Below, piece by piece: positions 1 through 9,965 of a stretch of DNA of 64,000 nt; within the stretch, counting starts at the first letter, position 1; each line of letters opens with the position of its first letter. This stretch comes from Parabacteroides merdae ATCC 43184. GTDB lineage: Bacteria > Bacteroidota > Bacteroidia > Bacteroidales > Tannerellaceae. The notes beneath the pieces are model-generated. The model saw only the letters and a list, made by a program, of their open reading frames with translations, was not told the origin of the DNA and made no database searches. The translations under genes and the position numbers were made by a program. Location: positions 2,418,001 through 2,482,000 of the forward strand of contig NZ_CP102286.1 in the NCBI RefSeq assembly GCF_025151215.1. The letters are read 5' to 3'.

Positions 1-1212
1 CTGCTTCTTCATTTTGGCTGATTCAGGATACAACTCCGTACGGATACCGGCAGCACGCACTTTCGAGATCAGAGGCAACAAATAGTTTTCTTCCTTCTCG
101 CCGAAATTCACGAACAACAGTTGCGTGGTCTTCAAAGAATCAACCGGATAAAGTTCCAACTGGTTTAGAACATCGAAAATACGATCGGCACCGAAGGAAA
201 TTCCGACACCTGACATACCGTCCATACCAAACACACCGGTCAAATTGTCATAGCGTCCGCCCCCCGTGATACTTCCGATCTGGACATCCAACGCTTTCAC
301 TTCGAAGATAGCACCCGTATAGTAGTTCAGACCGCGTGCCAACGTCAGATCCAGTTCCAAATCAGCTGTCAGCTCTAACTTCTCGATGCGGTCCAGGATA
401 AATTCCATCTCGGCAATACCTTTCATCGCTATTTCCGATGCTGCCAGTTCCTTTTTCAAAACAGCCAGCTTTTCACGATTCGTACCTTTCAGCATAATGA
501 TCGGCTGCAAACGGGCTATCGCACCTTCAGACAATTCTTTAGAACGCAATTCATCATTTACATTATCCAGACCGATCTTATCCAGTTTATCTATAGCGAC
601 CGTAATATCGACAATCTTATCGGCTTCACCGATTATCTCGGCAATGCCGGAAAGAATCTTACGGTTGTTCATCTTGATACAGACACGGATTCCGAAACGG
701 CGGAATACCTCATCCATAATCTGGATCAGCTCGACTTCATTTACCAACGAATCGGAACCTACCACATCTCCATCACATTGGTAAAACTCACGGTAACGAC
801 CTTTCTGCGGACGATCGGCACGCCATACCGGCTGTATCTGGTAACGCTTGAATGGGAAAGCGATATCATTACGGTGCTGTACCACATAACGGGCAAAAGG
901 AACCGTCAGGTCATAACGCAAACCCTTCTCGCAAGCTTTCATTCCGAATCTTACGGCATTGCGCTCCGACAGTTCTTCATCCGTTATTCCGGAAAAGCAA
1001 TCGCCGGAATTTAATATTTTGAAAAGCAACTTATCGCCTTCTTCTCCATACTTGCCCATCAGCGTAGACAGGTTTTCCATAGCCGGCGTTTCGATCTGCT
1101 GAAATCCGTACAGATGATATACTTCGCGGATAGTATTGAATATATAATTACGCTTCGCCATTTCTTCTGGCGAAAAATCTCTTGTTCCTTTAGGGATAGA
1201 CGGCTTTTGCAT
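1..1212 (-). CDS. hisS: histidyl-tRNA synthetase (C-terminus beyond window)
   Basis: Class II histidyl-tRNA synthetase, which charges tRNA-His in the cytoplasm. The frame is open from the ATG at 1212 to the first base of the window, giving the first 404 residues of a protein normally about 450 long. The N-terminus reads [20 protein letters not shown], the typical HisRS opening. Motif 2 lies around [20 protein letters not shown], and the histidine-specific stretches [14 protein letters not shown] and [12 protein letters not shown] are present. A minus-strand -7 box TACCTTTG lies at 1248-1241. Only the anticodon-binding end is missing. Intact as far as it goes. Confidence 0.97.
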   Translation of the reverse strand, partial: MQKPSIPKGTRDFSPEEMAKRNYIFNTIREVYHLYGFQQIETPAMENLSTLMGKYGEEGDKLLFKILNSGDCFSGITDEELSERNAVRFGMKACEKGLRYDLTVPFARYVVQHRNDIAFPFKRYQIQPVWRADRPQKGRYREFYQCDGDVVGSDSLVNEVELIQIMDEVFRRFGIRVCIKMNNRKILSGIAEIIGEADKIVDITVAIDKLDKIGLDNVNDELRSKELSEGAIARLQPIIMLKGTNREKLAVLKKELAASEIAMKGIAEMEFILDRIEKLELTADLELDLTLARGLNYYTGAIFEVKALDVQIGSITGGGRYDNLTGVFGMDGMSGVGISFGADRIFDVLNQLELYPVDSLKTTQLLFVNFGEKEENYLLPLISKVRAAGIRTELYPESAKMKKQ

Positions 1213-1259
1213 GATTCACTAATTTATATTATTTAGGCTGCAAAGGTAATGCTTCCTGT

Positions 1260-1946
1260 TTAATCCCGGCTTCTTCCCCCCAGGAAAATCATGATATAAT
1301 ATAATAATGTAGCAAGCGAACCCAAGGCAGCCACTACATACGTGTAAGCAGCAGAACGCAAAGCATCTTCAGCCTTGTCATGCGTATAGACATTTGTGAT
1401 GCCGGCATTGCTCAACCAGACCAAAGCCCGCTGGCTGGCATTGATCTCGACCGGTAGTGTAATGAAACTGAATAAAGTCGTCGATGCAAAAAGAATAATA
1501 CCAAACAGCATCAACTGGGGAAACGTATTAATCAACAGCATACCACCCAACAGCACCCATGTCATAATGTTGGAAGCAAAGCTGACGACCGGAACCAAAG
1601 CCGAACGCATCCGAAGAGGCGCATAAGCCGTAGCATGCTGGACAGCGTGTCCGCATTCATGAGCTGCAACGGCTGCGGCAGCAATACTGTTACTGTAATA
1701 AACCGATTCACTCAGATTGACGGTCTGGTTTGCCGGATTATAATGATCCGTCAAATGTCCGGGAGTGGAAATCACCTTTACGTCATAAATCCCGTTATCA
1801 TGCAACATCTTTTCAGCCACATCCTTTCCTGTCATACCATTCGGCATAGGAATCTTGGAATATTTTTCAAACTTGTTCTGGAGTCTGGAAGAAACCAACC
1901 AGCTAAGAAGGGCAAAACCGATAAATATAATCCAATACATGCTCAT
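1260..1946 (-). CDS. YugP-type membrane zinc metallopeptidase
   Basis: Neutral zinc metallopeptidase of the YugP/Zn_peptidase_2 family, 228 residues. The zinc-binding HECGH is at residues 96-100 (AVAAHECGHAVQHATAYAPL). One membrane segment is at the N-terminus (about 3-22), two or more lie at about 115-165, and one is near the C-terminus (about 200-222), so the protein sits in the inner membrane with its active site next to the bilayer. Its cellular substrate is not known. It lies downstream of purA in the same direction, separated by the purA terminator. A second in-frame ATG two codons in is an alternative start. Confidence 0.9.
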   Translation of the reverse strand: MSMYWIIFIGFALLSWLVSSRLQNKFEKYSKIPMPNGMTGKDVAEKMLHDNGIYDVKVISTPGHLTDHYNPANQTVNLSESVYYSNSIAAAAVAAHECGHAVQHATAYAPLRMRSALVPVVSFASNIMTWVLLGGMLLINTFPQLMLFGIILFASTTLFSFITLPVEINASQRALVWLSNAGITNVYTHDKAEDALRSAAYTYVVAALGSLATLLYYIMIFLGGRSRD

Positions 1947-2006
1947 ATTTTTCTAATTTATAATAGTTATACTAAATCATAAACGACAAAAAGTCTGCCA
2001 AAAATA

Positions 2007-2054
2007 AAAATGGCAGGAGATCATCCTTCCGGGATGTGGTCTTCTGCCATTTTG
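2007..2054 (-). terminator. purA terminator hairpin
   Basis: Near-perfect inverted repeat with arms AAAATGGCAG and CTGCCATTTT, extended inward with few mismatches, just after the purA stop. Confidence 0.75.
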
Positions 2055-2069
2055 TATTATTTTCAGGTT

Positions 2070-3341
2070 TTATTCTTCGGTATATCTGACAATTGTTTGC
2101 TCACGGTCAGGACCGACAGATACAATCTTGATCGGAACTTCCAGCTCTTCTTCCAAGAAAGAGATGTAAGCATTGAACTCTTCGGGAAATTCGTCTTCAC
2201 TTTGCATTTTCGTCATATCGACATTCCAACCCGGCATTTCCACATATACGGGTTCGATGCCTTCATTGATTTCAAACGGAAACTCTGTTGTTTCTTCGCC
2301 ATTGACTTTATAAGCAATGCAAGCCTTTACTGTTTCGAAGCCATCCAGCACATCGCTCTTCATCATGATCAGTTTCGTCACACCGTTGATCATGATCGCA
2401 TATTTCAGCGCAACCAAGTCAATCCAGCCACAACGGCGTTCGCGCCCAGTTACAGCACCATATTCATGTCCGATCTGACGGATCTTGCTACCTGTTTCAT
2501 CAAACAGTTCTGTCGGAAACGGACCGCTACCGACACGTGTACAATAAGCTTTGAAGATACCATACACTTCACCGATGTTACGCGGGGAAACCCCCAAACC
2601 TGTACAGCAACCTGCACAAATCGTATTGGAAGAAGTCACAAACGGATAAGAACCGAAATCAATATCCAGCATCGTGCCCTGTGCACCTTCGGCCAAAACA
2701 GACTTACCTTCTTTCAAATAGTTATTAATCACATGTTCGCTGTCGATCAAACGAAACTGTTTCAAATAATCCAAAGCCTTGAACCACTGTGCCTCCAATT
2801 CAGTAATATCATATTCATAATTCAGAGAACGCAGAATCGCTTCATGTCTTGCTTTTGCAGCTGCATACTTTTCATCGAAATTATGCAACAGGTCGCCTAC
2901 GCGCAGACCGTTACGGCTGATCTTATCCGTATAAGTCGGACCGATACCTTTACCGGTCGTACCGATTTTGCCTGACCCTTTCGCAGCTTCGTAAGCAGCA
3001 TCCAATATACGGTGAGTAGGCAAGATCAAATGAGCTTTCTTAGAGATACACAGTTGTTTGGTCAGGTCGTGCCCGCTGGCAGCAAGCGCTTCCGCTTCCT
3101 GTTGGAACAACAACGGATCCAGTACGACACCGTTACCGATAACGTTTACCTTACCCCCTTGGAAAATACCAGAAGGGATGGAACGTAATACATACTTTTC
3201 ACCGTTAAATTCCAAAGTATGTCCAGCATTGGGACCTCCCTGAAAACGAGTTATCACATCGTAATTCGGAGTCAAAACGTCGACAACTTTTCCTTTGCCT
3301 TCGTCACCCCACTGCAATCCTAATAGAACGTCAACTTTCAT
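2070..3341 (-). CDS. purA: adenylosuccinate synthetase
   Basis: GTP-dependent ligase joining IMP and aspartate to adenylosuccinate, the first committed step from IMP to AMP. The 423 residues match the family length. The phosphate-binding WGDEGKGK is at residues 11-18, followed by the substrate loops GGPNAGHT, GTTGKGIGPTY, EGAQGTMLDIDFGSYPFVTSS and the C-terminal SVGPDREQTI. It starts 30 bp after the Fur-family gene and is probably cotranscribed with it. No anomalies. Confidence 0.98.
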   Translation of the reverse strand: MKVDVLLGLQWGDEGKGKVVDVLTPNYDVITRFQGGPNAGHTLEFNGEKYVLRSIPSGIFQGGKVNVIGNGVVLDPLLFQQEAEALAASGHDLTKQLCISKKAHLILPTHRILDAAYEAAKGSGKIGTTGKGIGPTYTDKISRNGLRVGDLLHNFDEKYAAAKARHEAILRSLNYEYDITELEAQWFKALDYLKQFRLIDSEHVINNYLKEGKSVLAEGAQGTMLDIDFGSYPFVTSSNTICAGCCTGLGVSPRNIGEVYGIFKAYCTRVGSGPFPTELFDETGSKIRQIGHEYGAVTGRERRCGWIDLVALKYAIMINGVTKLIMMKSDVLDGFETVKACIAYKVNGEETTEFPFEINEGIEPVYVEMPGWNVDMTKMQSEDEFPEEFNAYISFLEEELEVPIKIVSVGPDREQTIVRYTEE

Positions 3342-3371
3342 CGTTTATATATTATATAGATGTTAATATTC

Positions 3372-3830
3372 TTACTTCTTCCGCTGAAGCCGGTACTTAC
3401 ATTTGCTACATAAGCCATAAATGTAAAGCGCATGATATTCCGGAGTGAAACGCGATATCTTCAACGCTCCGACATCTTTCTTTAGTGTTGCATCCTTCAG
3501 CTCTCTGATTGCCCCGCATTTCATACAGATCAGATGCAAGTGTGTCTCCGCCAGCATCCGTAATTCATACTGTACAGCCTGGGCCGTCAGCTGATGGCGC
3601 ACAATTAAGCCGCTGTCTACCAAAACGTCGACCGTGTTATAAACAGTAGCCCGACTGACATGAAAATTCATTTCCTCCAGTTTCTGATGAAGCAAACACA
3701 TATCAAAATGACCGGGGAAACTGCATATACACTCCAATATGGCATAGCGTTCCTCCGTCTTTCGTAGTTTTTTCTCGGCAAGATATCTGGTGAACAGGTC
3801 TTGCATCTCTGTGTACTTTTTTGCATCCAT
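3372..3830 (-). CDS. Fur-family transcriptional regulator
   Basis: Ferric-uptake-regulator family DNA-binding protein, 152 residues from the chosen start MDAKKYTEMQ. A winged-helix segment (HVSRATVYNTVDVLVDSGLI) is followed by a dimerisation domain with metal-binding His residues (ETHLHLICMKCG) and two CxxC pairs (CMKC and CSKC) typical of a structural zinc. An ATG 30 bp upstream is in frame, but a -7 box TAACTTTG lies at 3865-3858, so a transcript starting there would exclude it; hence the downstream start. Whether it senses iron, peroxide or zinc cannot be told from the sequence. Confidence 0.88.
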   Translation of the reverse strand: MDAKKYTEMQDLFTRYLAEKKLRKTEERYAILECICSFPGHFDMCLLHQKLEEMNFHVSRATVYNTVDVLVDSGLIVRHQLTAQAVQYELRMLAETHLHLICMKCGAIRELKDATLKKDVGALKISRFTPEYHALYIYGLCSKCKYRLQRKK

Positions 3831-3857
3831 CTTCAAGTTGCGACTCCACGCGACCGA

Positions 3858-3865
3858 CAAAGTTA
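3858..3865 (-). promoter_or_regulatory. -7 box of the fur-like gene
   Basis: TAACTTTG on the minus strand, an exact TAnnTTTG match. It decides the start codon of the Fur-family gene. Confidence 0.6.
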
Positions 3866-3890
3866 GCGCATTTATTTTAAACGCAAAGCC

Positions 3891-4574
3891 TTAACGGCAA
3901 TATTCAAATTCAAATTTTAAATCATTATATATTTCCTGCCCTTCGGGCGTCTGCATGAATTCAGGAAAATCATCGAACCCGCCCAACATTTGCTGCGCCC
4001 GTTCAGCCGACTGTCTTCCATAAAATTTCATGGCTTTCACCGCAGCCTGCTTTTCTTTGAAGGACGCCTCGAAATCAGTCTGGGCAAGCGTCCGCATACA
4101 TTCCGCGACAAATGCGGTCCTCACCGGTGCTATCAAATCCTTTCCTTCCTTAAACAGTTCGGCCCAGACTAGATAAGCCACCGTACGTGCATATTCGTCT
4201 TCCACATTAAAAATCAACCCGAGCAGCAAATCCTCCACATCCGGCAACTTATAAAACAAATTGTGGCTGCACTGCTCTGCAATTTCCAAATAAGGGATTT
4301 CTTTCACCCATTGCTTCGCCTCTTGGGACGAGAACTCGTCTACCGGCTGCAAGAAAGAAGCCAATATCTTGAATTCACGGATGTCTTCTTTCCACAAAGC
4401 AGCGGCCAGCTCAGAGTCCGGTTTATGTGTAGTGGCAATCTGCTTGATTTCAGGCAAAGGAACACCGAAATTCAGCTTATAGACAATACCCTTCTCGCGC
4501 ATGCTGGTAGAGATCACTCCATTCATCGCCAGGCGAAGCTGGGTCCGTATTTCTTTTAATTCATTCTGTAACAT
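3891..4574 (-). CDS. DNA alkylation repair protein, AlkD-like HEAT repeat
   Basis: 227-residue all-helical protein of the DNA alkylation repair (AlkD/AlkC superfamily) HEAT-like fold. Matching segments are GVPLPEIKQIAT, LWKEDIREFKILASFL, IAEQCSHNLFYKLP and YARTVAYLVWAELF. Relatives remove N3- or N7-alkylpurines without flipping the base. Whether this one is a glycosylase or only binds DNA is not certain, because the fold is recognised better than the catalytic Asp. It starts 8 bp after the DPP III stop, suggesting cotranscription. Confidence 0.8.
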   Translation of the reverse strand: MLQNELKEIRTQLRLAMNGVISTSMREKGIVYKLNFGVPLPEIKQIATTHKPDSELAAALWKEDIREFKILASFLQPVDEFSSQEAKQWVKEIPYLEIAEQCSHNLFYKLPDVEDLLLGLIFNVEDEYARTVAYLVWAELFKEGKDLIAPVRTAFVAECMRTLAQTDFEASFKEKQAAVKAMKFYGRQSAERAQQMLGGFDDFPEFMQTPEGQEIYNDLKFEFEYCR

Positions 4575-4582
4575 ACGCTTTA

Positions 4583-6640
4583 TTATTCATTATAGGAAGG
4601 TAAAAACGAATACTCCTTGCTGTAACGAAGCATCTGATCGGTATACCCTTCGGTATAATCCAGCACAATATCCGTTACATCTCCCTTATCGTTCTTGACT
4701 TCCTTCATCACCGGATTCACGAATCCCTTATACGGAGCCAGGTTCAATTTGGCATAGCGTTCGAGCACTTCGGCATGAAGAGCTGGGTCGACCTTTACGG
4801 CATACTCTTCCACCAGTTTCTTTCCGGCGGAAAAATCACCTTCACTCTTGATACGCTGCACTTCCGCCAACAAAGTTCCGAACAGTTCACGCAGCTTGGC
4901 ATAGTCATTGACCACCACGTATGTCTTGCCATCCCGCTGTTTCAGTTCAATCACGTTATCAGCCTTTCCTTTTTCATATACCCATTTGGCAATCAGCTGA
5001 CGGTTGCGCATATGGGCTTCTTCAACATTCTTGCCTTGCTCGATCCGGACCAGCTGTGTCATCAGGCCATTCATTATATATTTATAGTATTCAGCCTTAT
5101 AAGCCTCTGCATCCGGCACAAGTCCGAGTTCCACCAGCTTGGCATCTCCGAGATAGTACAAACCGAAAAGATCGGCACGCGCCTCTTCCAAAGTCGAACT
5201 GTAGGCCTTCAAAGCATCCGGATCGGTATCGGGAAGCAATTTACCGGAACCATGTCCCAAGCATTCATGCAAATCGGTATGCAGATTGTTGGTGATGAAT
5301 CCGTATTTCTTCAATCCTTCGCGCTCCTTATCGCTCCAGACAAATTCATCATTGAAACCATTTCCCTGAGAAGCTTTGTCATATGCCTCAGTGATATTCT
5401 CGATCGTAACGGATTTCGAACCATGATCGCGGCGAATCCAGTCGGCATTCGGCAAGTTGATGCCAATCGGAGTTGCCGGATAGCAATCACCTCCCAACAT
5501 GGAAACCGTAATTACTTTGGCACTGACTCCTTTTACTTTTTCTTTCTTAAACCGTTTATCTACAGGAGAATGATCTTCGAACCACTGCGCATTATCGCTG
5601 ATCACTTTTGTTCGCTTCGTTGCCTCCTTATTGATAAAGTTCACGGTCGACTCCCAGCTGGCTTTCATTCCTAACGGATCTCCGTATGTTTCGATAAAGC
5701 CGTTCACAAAGTCAACATCCGATGCCGTATCTTCCACCCATAGGATCGAATAGGCATCGAAGATTTTCAAGTCGCCGGTCTGATAATATTCGATCAGTTT
5801 CCCGATGATTGACTTTTGCGCATCGTTCTCGGCAAAAGCCACGGCTTTCTGCAATTCCGACACGATCTTTTCGAGTGCCGGCGAATAGAGGCCGCCTACC
5901 TTCCACACTTTTTCGACCAACTTGCCGTTCTCTTTTACCAAACGGCTGTTCAAGCCGTAAGAGATCGGAGAAATCGTGTCTTTCCCAGCTTTCATCCGGG
6001 CATAGAAATCCTCAACTTCTACCTGGGTAACTCCTTCGCCATAATAATTGTTGGCCGAAGCCCGGATCAGGTCGACATCGCCACTCTGCACCGTACGCTT
6101 CGCCATCACAGCCGGATCAAAGATCACGGGACTGATCTCGGCGACAAACTGTTCCACCGTCTGCCCTTCACGTAGCGGAAGTGCGGAAGAACCGATCTGC
6201 GAGATACAAGTCCGGAAGAACTCAGGCGTAAAGCCGGGAACAAATTTGTCTTCCGCATAATGGTGATGGATGCCGTTGGCAAACCAAACCCGTTTCAAAT
6301 AAGTTTCCAAAGCAACAAACTGCGGATCCGTACGATCTCCTTTATAGCCGGTATAAACAGCCTCCAGCGCACGGCGGATCGGCAGATTATAACGACAGTT
6401 CTGGTCGAACAAAATATCCCGGCCCATCAGGGCAGCTTCCGACAAATGATATAATAATTGTTTCTGCTTCAAAGAAAAGGATTCAAATCCCGGAACCTGA
6501 TAACGCAATATCTGAAGATCAGCAAACTGATCCACGACATAATTGAAATTATCCTGAGTAGCTTCCACCTTCTCAGCCTTCTGCCCCGTACAGGCAGTCA
6601 TAACCATTGCAGTCATAAGCGATAACATTATATTTTTCAT
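4583..6640 (-). CDS. dipeptidyl-peptidase III, M49 family, lipoprotein
   Basis: Zinc dipeptidyl-peptidase of family M49, 685 residues. The zinc signature HECLGH is at residues 458-463, and the third ligand motif EEARAD follows at about 485-490. The N-terminus MKNIMLSLMTAMVMTACTGQ is a lipoprotein signal peptide with Cys17 as the probable lipid anchor, so the enzyme acts outside the cytoplasmic membrane, likely trimming dipeptides from imported oligopeptides. A -7 box TACCTTTG is at 6697-6690. The AlkD-like gene follows at 8 bp. Confidence 0.93.
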   Translation of the reverse strand: MKNIMLSLMTAMVMTACTGQKAEKVEATQDNFNYVVDQFADLQILRYQVPGFESFSLKQKQLLYHLSEAALMGRDILFDQNCRYNLPIRRALEAVYTGYKGDRTDPQFVALETYLKRVWFANGIHHHYAEDKFVPGFTPEFFRTCISQIGSSALPLREGQTVEQFVAEISPVIFDPAVMAKRTVQSGDVDLIRASANNYYGEGVTQVEVEDFYARMKAGKDTISPISYGLNSRLVKENGKLVEKVWKVGGLYSPALEKIVSELQKAVAFAENDAQKSIIGKLIEYYQTGDLKIFDAYSILWVEDTASDVDFVNGFIETYGDPLGMKASWESTVNFINKEATKRTKVISDNAQWFEDHSPVDKRFKKEKVKGVSAKVITVSMLGGDCYPATPIGINLPNADWIRRDHGSKSVTIENITEAYDKASQGNGFNDEFVWSDKEREGLKKYGFITNNLHTDLHECLGHGSGKLLPDTDPDALKAYSSTLEEARADLFGLYYLGDAKLVELGLVPDAEAYKAEYYKYIMNGLMTQLVRIEQGKNVEEAHMRNRQLIAKWVYEKGKADNVIELKQRDGKTYVVVNDYAKLRELFGTLLAEVQRIKSEGDFSAGKKLVEEYAVKVDPALHAEVLERYAKLNLAPYKGFVNPVMKEVKNDKGDVTDIVLDYTEGYTDQMLRYSKEYSFLPSYNE

Positions 6641-6824
6641 ATACTAACTTTTAGCTTTTCCTAATATTATTATTAAAAAGGTTTTCTCGCAAAGGTACAG
6701 ATATTTCAGAAATTATACTAGTCATCTTCCTTTATTGCAATCTGAATACAGATAACTTATAAAGCAGAAATATGAGTAGATTTGATTTTTTTATTCCAAG
6801 GACATAGAAAGAGAAGAAATTTAA

Positions 6825-6832
6825 TAACTTTG
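6825..6832 (+). promoter_or_regulatory. -7 box of aminopeptidase P gene
   Basis: TAACTTTG, an exact TAnnTTTG match, 33 bases before the ATG at 6865. No clear -33 TTTG at the ideal spacing. Confidence 0.5.
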
Positions 6833-6864
6833 CCAATAGTAATGTTGACATAAAACAAAATGCG

Positions 6865-8655
6865 ATGAAAACAAACATTCCTGAACGTATTGCCGCCCTA
6901 AGGGAAGCAATGAAACAGCATAAAATCGATGCTTATATTATTCCGACTTCCGACCCTCACATGAGTGAATATCCTGCCGACTGCTGGAAATACCGTGAAT
7001 GGATTTCCGGATTCACAGGTTCGGCCGGAACAGTTATAATCACAGCCGATAAAGCCGGGCTTTGGACCGACTCCCGATATTTCCTGCAAGCCTCCACCCA
7101 ACTGGAAGGGACAGGTATCGAACTTTTCAAAATGATGTTACCCGAAACCCCGACAATCCCGGAGTTCCTGACACACGAACTGAAAGAGGGACAGACAGTC
7201 GGCCTGAACGGCGAGACATACAGCCTGGCAGATGCCCGCTCACTGGAAAAGGCATTAGCGGAAAAAGAGATCAAACTGAATACAAACGCTTCGCTGATCG
7301 ATCCGATCTGGAAAGAACGTCCCGCCATCCCTGAAGCTCCGATGTTTGAAATGCCGATCGAACTCAGCGGAAAATCAACAGAAGACAAACTGATAGATAT
7401 CAACAAGATGCTACACAAGGCAGGAGCCGACTGCACCATTCTCTCCGCATTGGACGAAGTGGCCTGGACCTTCAATATCAGGGGTACGGACGTTGCCTAT
7501 AATCCGGTCGTCATCAGTTATGCATTCGTTTCCGAGAAGGAAAGCGTACTGTTCGTGAATCCGAAGAAGATACCCGCTGAAATAGCAGAACATCTAAAGA
7601 AAGAAGGAGTGACACTAGCCGACTACGGCATGTTGGCAACCTTCCTGTCACGACTGCCGGAACGGACACGGGTGTTCATCGACAGCAAACGAACCAACGT
7701 AGCCATCTACAATGCACTGCCCAAAAGCAGTATCCTGATAGAAGGAACCTCGCCCGCCAATCACCTGAAAAGCATCAAGAACGAGACAGAGATAAAAGGA
7801 TTCCGCAACGCCGTCCTGAAAGACGGCATCGCCATGACCAAATTCTACTTCTGGCTGGAAAAGATGCTTAAAGCCGGAGAAAAGGTGACGGAGCTGAGTG
7901 CCGCTGCCAAGTTGACGGCTCTGCGCTCCGAACAGCCCCAATATGTCATGGACAGCTTTGCCAGCATATCTAGCTACGGTCCTCACGGAGCGGTCGTACA
8001 CTATTCTCCCACACCCGAAACGGACACGGAGTTGAAAACGGACAGTTTGTACCTGCTCGACTCCGGAGCCCAGTATTTGGACGGAACGACCGACATCACC
8101 CGTACGATCGCCCTTTGCGACGAGCCGAGCGAGCAAATGAAGAAGGACTTTACCCGCGCCCTGAAAGGCACTATCGGAATTGCCAAATGCAAATTCCCCG
8201 CAGGCATACGGGGCTGCTTGATCGACGCCTTCGCCCGTAAAGCTTTGTGGGATGCCGGCATCAACTATCTGCACGGAACCTGCCACGGCATCGGCCATTG
8301 CTTGAACGTACATGAAGGGCCGCAAAGCATCCGCATGGAAGAAAACCCGGTAATCCTGGAACCGGGCATGGTGATGAGTGACGAACCGGCCATATACCGC
8401 CCCGGCGAATACGGCATCCGTACCGAGAATATGATCCTGATCCATGAAGACAGTGAAACGGAATTCGGAAAGTTCCTCGGTTTCGAAACTTTGACGTTAT
8501 GTTACATCGATACGAAGCTGGTTATCCCGTCCATGCTTTCTGTACGCGAGCATGCATGGCTGAACAAATACCACCAGATGGTATACGACTTGGTAAGCCC
8601 GCATTTGACTGAAGAAGAGAAGGCTTGGTTAAAAGAAAAAACGGCAGAAATTTAA
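6865..8655 (+). CDS. Xaa-Pro aminopeptidase, M24B family (long form)
   Basis: Aminopeptidase P, which removes an N-terminal residue when proline is second. The 596 residues give the three-domain architecture also seen in eukaryotic cytosolic XPNPEP1: two creatinase-like N-terminal domains and a pita-bread catalytic domain from about residue 305. Predicted dinuclear metal ligands, placed by motif, are Asp399 (YLLDSG), Asp410 (TTDITR), His474 (GTCHGIGH), Glu507 (MSDEP) and Glu521 (RTEN). No signal peptide, so cytoplasmic. Single-gene unit with its own promoter box. Confidence 0.95.
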   Translation: MKTNIPERIAALREAMKQHKIDAYIIPTSDPHMSEYPADCWKYREWISGFTGSAGTVIITADKAGLWTDSRYFLQASTQLEGTGIELFKMMLPETPTIPEFLTHELKEGQTVGLNGETYSLADARSLEKALAEKEIKLNTNASLIDPIWKERPAIPEAPMFEMPIELSGKSTEDKLIDINKMLHKAGADCTILSALDEVAWTFNIRGTDVAYNPVVISYAFVSEKESVLFVNPKKIPAEIAEHLKKEGVTLADYGMLATFLSRLPERTRVFIDSKRTNVAIYNALPKSSILIEGTSPANHLKSIKNETEIKGFRNAVLKDGIAMTKFYFWLEKMLKAGEKVTELSAAAKLTALRSEQPQYVMDSFASISSYGPHGAVVHYSPTPETDTELKTDSLYLLDSGAQYLDGTTDITRTIALCDEPSEQMKKDFTRALKGTIGIAKCKFPAGIRGCLIDAFARKALWDAGINYLHGTCHGIGHCLNVHEGPQSIRMEENPVILEPGMVMSDEPAIYRPGEYGIRTENMILIHEDSETEFGKFLGFETLTLCYIDTKLVIPSMLSVREHAWLNKYHQMVYDLVSPHLTEEEKAWLKEKTAEI

Positions 8656-8665
8656 TCAACAGACG

Positions 8666-8742
8666 ATTGACAATTGACAATAGGTTTGTCGTTCTCTCTT
8701 AAATTGTCAATTGTCAATTGTCAATTATTAATTGTCAATTAA
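8666..8742. repeat. AT-rich intergenic inverted and tandem repeat
   Basis: ATTGACAATTGACAAT (8666-8681) is answered by ATTGTCAATTGTCAAT (8703-8718), followed by more TCAATTG units up to 8740. It can fold as a hairpin at the end of the aminopeptidase P mRNA. Similar repeats stand beside other genes in the chromosomal part (see findings). Confidence 0.8.
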
Positions 8743-8748
8743 AAAGTT

Positions 8749-9270
8749 ATGGCTTTAATAAAATCAGTAAGAGGCTTTACTCCCCAAATAGGTAAAGACA
8801 CGTTTTTAGCAGACAACGCCACTATTATCGGCGATGTAGAGATAGGCGAAGGTTGCAGTATCTGGTTCGGGACTGTGTTGCGAGGCGATGTAAACTCCAT
8901 CCGGATCGGCAACGGGGTGAATATACAGGATGGTTCCGTCCTGCACACCTTATACGAAAAATCGACGATTGAGATCGGCGACGATGTGTCGGTCGGTCAT
9001 AACGTCACGATCCACGGGGCAAAGATATGCAACGGCGCCCTGATCGGGATGGGCTCGGTCGTACTGGACCATGCCGTGATCGGTGAAGGAGCGATCGTCG
9101 CTGCCGGTTCGGTCGTACTGAGCAAGACCATCGTCGAGCCGGGAAGCATCTACGCCGGCATACCGGCCAAGTTCGTAAAGAAGGTGGACCCAGAACAGGC
9201 AAAAGAGATCAACCAGAAGATAGCCAAGAACTATCACATGTACTCATCCTGGTATAAAGAAGAGCACTGA
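8749..9270 (+). CDS. gamma-carbonic-anhydrase-like protein
   Basis: 173-residue left-handed beta-helix protein of the gamma-carbonic anhydrase/YrdA/PaaY group. Hexapeptide repeats run throughout, with the conserved RGDVNSIRIG and NVQDG-like (NIQDGSVLH) signatures. The three zinc-ligand histidines are His66, His84 and His89. Many members bind metal and form trimers, but not all hydrate CO2, so the activity is unproven. The HAD phosphatase begins about 38 bp downstream and is probably cotranscribed. Confidence 0.9.
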   Translation: MALIKSVRGFTPQIGKDTFLADNATIIGDVEIGEGCSIWFGTVLRGDVNSIRIGNGVNIQDGSVLHTLYEKSTIEIGDDVSVGHNVTIHGAKICNGALIGMGSVVLDHAVIGEGAIVAAGSVVLSKTIVEPGSIYAGIPAKFVKKVDPEQAKEINQKIAKNYHMYSSWYKEEH

Positions 9271-9308
9271 CCCGCTATCACGGGACAGGATAAACAATAC
9301 AATTGCAA

Positions 9309-9965
9309 ATGAAAGAGTACAAATACATCCTGCTGGACCTGGACGGGACGATTACAGATCCGATGATCGGCATCACCCGATGCGTCGAATACGCATTGAA
9401 TCATTTCGGCATACAAGTGAATGACCTTCGCGAGTTATGTCCTTTTATCGGTCCTCCTCTTCTGGACTCGTTCCGGGATTTCTATCATTTCACAGACGAA
9501 CAGGCCAAAGAGGCTACAGAAAAGTACCGGGAACGTTTTGCCGACACCGGCATTTATGAGAACAAACTGTATGACGGCATGAAAGACTTTTTAGAAGAGG
9601 CAACCCGGCAAGGGCGCATCCTGATGCTGGCGACATCCAAACCGACAGTCTTCGCCAAACGCATCCTGGACTATTTCGATATCGCCCGTTACTTCACTTT
9701 CGTCGCGGGCAGTGGCCTGGACGGTTCCTTCTATACAAAAGGAGATGTGATCCGTCATGTATTGGAAAGCAATAACCTGACGGATCATCTATCAGTCGTC
9801 ATGATCGGCGACCGCAAACATGACATCATCGGGGCCAAAGAGAACAGGCTCGATTCGATCGGTGTGCTTTACGGTTACGGTGACCGGGAAGAGTTATCGC
9901 AAGCCGGGGCGGACTATATCGTAGAGGATATCGCCGGACTGCGCAATCTGCTGTTCCATCAATAG
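9309..9965 (+). CDS. HAD-superfamily phosphatase (phosphoglycolate-phosphatase-like)
   Basis: Haloacid dehalogenase hydrolase of about 218 residues. Motif I is LLDLDGTITDP near the N-terminus with the nucleophile Asp. A helical cap follows (FGIQVNDLRELCPFIGPP, with the Gph-type FIGPP stretch). Motif II is LATSKP and motif IV is MIGDRKHDIIGAKEN. This is the Gph/PpaX subgroup; the true substrate (phosphoglycolate, pyrophosphate or a nucleotide) is not fixed by sequence. An upstream in-frame TTG at 9303 is less likely than the ATG at 9309. The 3' end overlaps the convergent Yip1 gene by 7 bp. Confidence 0.88.
   Translation: MKEYKYILLDLDGTITDPMIGITRCVEYALNHFGIQVNDLRELCPFIGPPLLDSFRDFYHFTDEQAKEATEKYRERFADTGIYENKLYDGMKDFLEEATRQGRILMLATSKPTVFAKRILDYFDIARYFTFVAGSGLDGSFYTKGDVIRHVLESNNLTDHLSVVMIGDRKHDIIGAKENRLDSIGVLYGYGDREELSQAGADYIVEDIAGLRNLLFHQ

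Noticed and set aside
4775..5674. Long plus-strand ORF of 299 codons opposite the DPP III gene
   Set aside because: It is the antisense shadow of a clear M49 peptidase and has no motif or promoter.
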